The notes under the pieces are model-generated. The model searched no databases. It worked only from the letters and a program-made list of their open reading frames with translations, and was not told the origin of the DNA. Shown piece by piece: positions 6,371 to 9,304 of a stretch of 9,304 bases of DNA; positions within the stretch are counted from its first letter, which is position 1, and each line of letters starts with the position of its first letter. The stretch is from contig CALMWI010000301.1 in NCBI GenBank assembly GCA_937873545.1, positions 1 to 9,304 on the forward strand. Direction: 5' to 3'. The position numbers and the translations under genes were made by a program. Source of the stretch: an uncultured bacterium (lineage in GTDB: Bacteria; UBA4055).

Positions 6371-6391
6371 GCCTGTCTCCAAAAGTGAATA

Positions 6392-6420
6392 AATATATGA
6401 AATTTATCCTTTTAACTCAA
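6392..6420 (-). promoter_or_regulatory. sigma70-type promoter for ftsB-like - argF unit
   Basis: On the minus strand TTGAGT (6420-6415), 17 nt and TATATT (6397-6392) lie in the short gap after the transglutaminase-like gene, with transcription expected near 6385 and a leader of only about 15 nt. The -10 box overlaps TGAATAAATAT (6386-6396, plus strand), which resembles half of an ArgR operator. Confidence 0.65.
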
Positions 6421-6429
6421 TAGCGGTTT

Positions 6430-8985
6430 TTAATTCTTTTTTACTTTTTTCAAAAGAAGATCGCCGATGTTCATATTATAACCTTTTGATGCGAACACTA
6501 TATTATTTTCACTGTCGAAAAGGATCACTACGGGATAGGATTCCGGGTTTACTCCCCTCAAAAGGTTTTCATCTTTAGTCTCCGCATAAGTAATAAGCTG
6601 TGTATCGTTCGCTTTATAATCTTCGATCTTATCTGTCAGAAGCGATGACATTCTGACGGTAGGTTCATTTTGAACAGTTCCTTTTATCAAAAGTATCTTA
6701 TTTCCGCTTAAGTTCAGATTTGAAACATATATTCTTACAGAGTTTTTATTTTCTTCCGTCAGGCTGCCTGAAATATCTATGTATTCTTTCGGAGCTGCAA
6801 GTTCGATCCTGACCGTTCCTTCTGTTTGTGTAACAGGTTTTATCGAAATATTCGCGTCTCCGTTCGAGTTCCTTATTCCGGCCTGAATGTAAAGATCCTT
6901 ATTTTTATCTTCCGGGTATGTTATGAGATAGTCAAGCGAATCGTTCCTGCCGTCAAAATAATAGTAATTAAGTTCGCCTTCGGTAAATTCTGACATCTGA
7001 AAATTACCCCACGGTTCAGCTTTAACCTGTTTTCCGTCCGCGAATATGCTTAATCTTAATATATTCTCTTTTATAACTGCGTCTTTTTTGCCTTCCTTCT
7101 GCTCAAGGACAACAAACTCTTTGCCGTTATAATATTCAAGTTCTCCTTTCCATCTTGTAGGAATCCCCAGCGTTTTTAAAGCGCTGTCGATCAATTTAAG
7201 CCTATAGTGATCGGGAACATATTTCATGTTGATTATTTCTATAGGATTTAACGGGCATGAATAGTAGTAGAAAACGAAATCTGAATCCACAGTTACATTC
7301 AAATCCGCCCATTTTATTACTTCTGAGACAGTAGAATTTATTTTTGAAGACCTTAGTGATTTTAACATCTGGTAAAGTTCCATTTGCCACCCGTTCTGAA
7401 CTACCTGCCCTCCCTGCCATGTAGGACTGATAACATTCTGAACAAAGATCGTGTCAGGCACAACTTTTTTATAAAACATTTTACCTTCGTATAAAATATC
7501 TACAAGATCGTTTATCGCTGCACTGTCGGGTATTTCACATAGCTCTTTATCATCCCAGTTTTGAATAATGTCCGTCAAAATTCTTAATCTGGTCTTTTTT
7601 TCTTTTTCAGGAGCTTTATCGATGCTGCCAAATACTTTTAAAAATTCGCTGATATTTCCGCCGATAATATCACATTTTTCCATAAAGTCTTTTTGTACTT
7701 TGTAAAACTCATCCGTATTCTTGTAATCTCTGCTTTTCAGAAAGTATGCTGCAAATTCCGAAGGTTTTTTAAAATTATTCAGCCTTTCGTTCCTCTTAAG
7801 GTTAGCATTATCGTTCATAAGATCGAATTTGCCTTCAAAATATTTTTTGCAGGCGTTCTTTTTTTCTTCGCTTTGAGAAACCAGCTGAAATTTAAAATTG
7901 AGCTCTTCGGATTTGAATTTATTTCCCTGCTGAATTACGACCTCGATATCCTTCACGCCTGACAGGGTGTTAAACATCTCATATCCGAACCCCGACTCTT
8001 TTTTATAAGCTCCGACAAGTACTGAACCCCTGCCTAAAGGGATACTCACTTTTCCGTCTTTTCCCGTCTTTAATTCCTGCATGGGAAAAATTCCTCCCCA
8101 CGAAACCGCATACAGCATTACTTCAGCACCTTCAACTTCTTCTCCGCTGCCGTTTTTTACGCTTATCGTGCAATTATCCCACTGGTCAGTATAATATTTT
8201 ATAGAGCTGATTTCTGAAGAATTATCCTTCTGTTCTATTACATCTTCATCATTATAGTATCCGAAAGCCATGGAAGTTATCATTGAGGCCCTTTCGGTAG
8301 TTTTTGTGAACCAAGTCTTATTTAATTGATCTGCAGGCTCGCCGAGATATTTCCATCCCTCCGGCGTCCACACTTCTATCCATGCGTGATTTGAATCGGT
8401 AAAATTCCACAGCGATGTGCCTGCTGATCTTACCGGAATACCTACGCTTCTCGCCGCGGCCATATAGATTATCATCATTTCCTCGCACCTGCCATAGCCG
8501 CGCTTTATTGTCGTTAAAGGCGCCTGATCTTTTCCCGAAGTCGGTTTATAGGTCATTTTCTCCAGCGCCCACAGGTTCACTGTTATAGCCGCTTCCTCAA
8601 TATCGGAGATATCTTTAACGAGAGGAAACAGCTCTTTATAGAACACCTCTCTCCAGTCTTCGAACGGTTCCTGAGTGATCCTTAACGGCAGAACGAAGTG
8701 TTTAAATATGTTTTCATCGTAAAGCGATGCGTATTTCATTTCTTTTGCTTTAAGGATAAGTTCAAGATTTTTTTTAATATAATCAGGAGTAAGAACTGCC
8801 AGATCGTTGGGCGAGGAATTATCCAAAATGAACCTTATATATTCAGAGTTTTCGGCCTGTTCATACAGCCTTATCAATCCCTCCGCGTTCTTACCCGAAT
8901 ATTTTTTTATTTTTTCCAAAGTCGTTTCGCTGCAAACAATCGCGAATGCAGCCGTAAGTAATAATATACTGAATATTTTTTTCAT
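6430..8985 (-). CDS. Secreted transglutaminase-like (papain-fold) multidomain protein
   Basis: The 851-residue protein begins with a signal peptide (hydrophobic 4-18, likely cut after Ser19). A helical region (20-130) is followed by a transglutaminase-like core with Cys167 in GYGRCEEM, GIPVR at 182-186, His200 in SNHAWIEVW, and an acidic third residue in LGEPAD (Glu216 or Asp219), so the Cys-His-acid triad looks complete. Residues about 263-352 look like a carboxypeptidase-regulatory-like beta domain (EVEGAEVMLYAV, TGKDGKVSIPLGRG). A charged helical stretch (about 360-580) follows, then a second block, HYRLKLIDSALKTLGIPTRW (593-612) with EYYNGKEFVVLE (617-628), that resembles a transglutaminase core without its cysteine. 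Beta-rich sequence (640-780) leads to a tail, YPVVILFDSENNIVFASKGY (817-836), like the end of a thioredoxin-type domain. A ribosome site AGGGAG and a promoter precede it. Members of this broad family act as proteases, ligases or scaffolds, and the substrate cannot be told here. Confidence 0.88.
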   Translation of the reverse strand: MKKIFSILLLTAAFAIVCSETTLEKIKKYSGKNAEGLIRLYEQAENSEYIRFILDNSSPNDLAVLTPDYIKKNLELILKAKEMKYASLYDENIFKHFVLPLRITQEPFEDWREVFYKELFPLVKDISDIEEAAITVNLWALEKMTYKPTSGKDQAPLTTIKRGYGRCEEMMIIYMAAARSVGIPVRSAGTSLWNFTDSNHAWIEVWTPEGWKYLGEPADQLNKTWFTKTTERASMITSMAFGYYNDEDVIEQKDNSSEISSIKYYTDQWDNCTISVKNGSGEEVEGAEVMLYAVSWGGIFPMQELKTGKDGKVSIPLGRGSVLVGAYKKESGFGYEMFNTLSGVKDIEVVIQQGNKFKSEELNFKFQLVSQSEEKKNACKKYFEGKFDLMNDNANLKRNERLNNFKKPSEFAAYFLKSRDYKNTDEFYKVQKDFMEKCDIIGGNISEFLKVFGSIDKAPEKEKKTRLRILTDIIQNWDDKELCEIPDSAAINDLVDILYEGKMFYKKVVPDTIFVQNVISPTWQGGQVVQNGWQMELYQMLKSLRSSKINSTVSEVIKWADLNVTVDSDFVFYYYSCPLNPIEIINMKYVPDHYRLKLIDSALKTLGIPTRWKGELEYYNGKEFVVLEQKEGKKDAVIKENILRLSIFADGKQVKAEPWGNFQMSEFTEGELNYYYFDGRNDSLDYLITYPEDKNKDLYIQAGIRNSNGDANISIKPVTQTEGTVRIELAAPKEYIDISGSLTEENKNSVRIYVSNLNLSGNKILLIKGTVQNEPTVRMSSLLTDKIEDYKANDTQLITYAETKDENLLRGVNPESYPVVILFDSENNIVFASKGYNMNIGDLLLKKVKKN

Positions 8986-9012
8986 AATTCAGGCTCCCTG
9001 TTTGATATATTA

Positions 9013-9041
9013 ATTCTAAGGAATATCCGGCTGTTTCGCAA
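9013..9041 (-). promoter_or_regulatory. Putative sigma70-type promoter for the transglutaminase-like gene
   Basis: On the minus strand TTGCGA (9041-9036), 17 nt and TAGAAT (9018-9013) lie between the preceding terminator and the ATG at 8985. The -35 match is only moderate (4 of 6). Transcription would start near 9006. The ribosome site AGGGAG lies about 9 nt before the ATG. Confidence 0.5.
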
Positions 9042-9042
9042 A

Positions 9043-9073
9043 TAAAAAAAGAGCCGTAAAATACGGCTCTTTT
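9043..9073 (-). terminator. Rho-independent terminator of the T9SS-cargo-like gene
   Basis: Twelve pairs (9073-9062 with 9058-9047, core TACGGCTCT) close a three-base loop. On the minus strand the GC-rich stem runs into a T-rich tract. The hairpin begins about 20 nt after the stop codon at 9093. The flanking A/T runs are near symmetric, so it could also stop plus-strand transcripts. Confidence 0.88.
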
Positions 9074-9092
9074 ATAGATATTAGTGAAATAA

Positions 9093-9304
9093 TTACTTTG
9101 TAAGAACCATTTTTCTGGTTTCAGCCATACCGTTCACATCGATCTTGTAGAAATAAACGCCTGAATTTAAAGCTGACGCGTCAAAATTGACTGTATGAGC
9201 TCCTTTAGCCATTTTTTCATTTTTCAGATTTGCTACAAGTTCACCTTTCGTGTTGTAAACCGAAAGTCTCACTTTTGAATCGTTCTGAAGAGCGAATCTG
9301 ATCT
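9093..9304 (-). CDS. C-terminal end of a protein with a T9SS type A sorting domain (cut by window edge)
   Basis: Only the last 69 codons and the TAA are inside the window. They read as a compact beta domain typical of type IX secretion (Por) sorting signals: IRFALQNDSKVRLSVYN, then KGELVANL, a KGAHTVNFDAS strand, LNSGVYFYKI and the ending RKMVLTK. The pattern of SxVxLxVYNxxG, then HxVxFDxxxLxSGVYFYxI, then a short basic tail is the hallmark of this domain. The related FlgD-like Ig domain has much the same pattern and is the main alternative. In T9SS bacteria such a domain directs the protein through the outer membrane and is then usually removed or attached to lipopolysaccharide. What the body of the protein does lies outside the window. 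A strong terminator ends the gene. Confidence 0.82.
   Translation of the reverse strand, partial: IRFALQNDSKVRLSVYNTKGELVANLKNEKMAKGAHTVNFDASALNSGVYFYKIDVNGMAETRKMVLTK

Noticed and set aside
6371..6382. TTG start that would add four residues to the FtsB-like protein
   Set aside because: The GGAGA ribosome site lies within this extension at the right distance for the ATG at 6370.
8930..8985. Lipoprotein signal on the transglutaminase-like protein (Cys18)
   Set aside because: The residue before Cys18 is Val, not Gly/Ala/Ser, so an ordinary signal peptide is more likely.

Overview
The window looks like a low-GC chromosomal stretch of a diderm bacterium. All nine protein genes that can be supported lie on the minus strand, and no RNA gene, insertion sequence, CRISPR array or phage gene is visible. 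The partial gene at the right edge ends in what looks like a type IX secretion (Por) C-terminal sorting domain. With the lipoprotein signal on the SpoIID-like protein, this points to the Bacteroidetes/FCB side of the tree, probably a less-studied FCB lineage. That placement is inference. TGA is used as a stop codon, so the genetic code is standard.

Read in the direction of transcription (right to left), the first element is the 3' end of a T9SS-cargo-like gene (9304-9093), closed by a strong hairpin terminator. A secreted 851-aa transglutaminase-like protein (8985-6430) follows behind its own promoter. Next is a short unit of an FtsB/DivIC-like division protein and ornithine carbamoyltransferase (6370-5065), with a promoter at its head and a strong terminator at its end. 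A tightly overlapped trio comes next: the YchF ATPase, an unassigned protein with a possible GNAT-like C-terminus, and a PAP2-family membrane phosphatase (5010-2397). Then a single-domain response regulator and a SpoIID/LytB-like lipoprotein (2311-461) form a probable two-gene unit. Last is the 5' part of rpsL (265-1), which begins the ribosomal str operon and has its own promoter and a leader of about 125 nt.

Four transcription units have a recognisable sigma70-type promoter with exactly 17 bp between the -35 and -10 boxes; three of them share a TATATT -10. The ychF trio is the exception: it begins about 14 nt after the argF terminator and has no convincing promoter of its own.

Several genes concern the cell envelope (FtsB-like, PAP2, SpoIID, transglutaminase, T9SS cargo). 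They are mixed with housekeeping genes (rpsL, ychF, argF). I see no clear new defence or mobile system. The points most worth a second look are the terminator in front of ychF, the repeated 9-mer around the response-regulator promoter, the mosaic architecture of the transglutaminase-like protein, and the pairing of an FtsB-like gene with an OTC gene.
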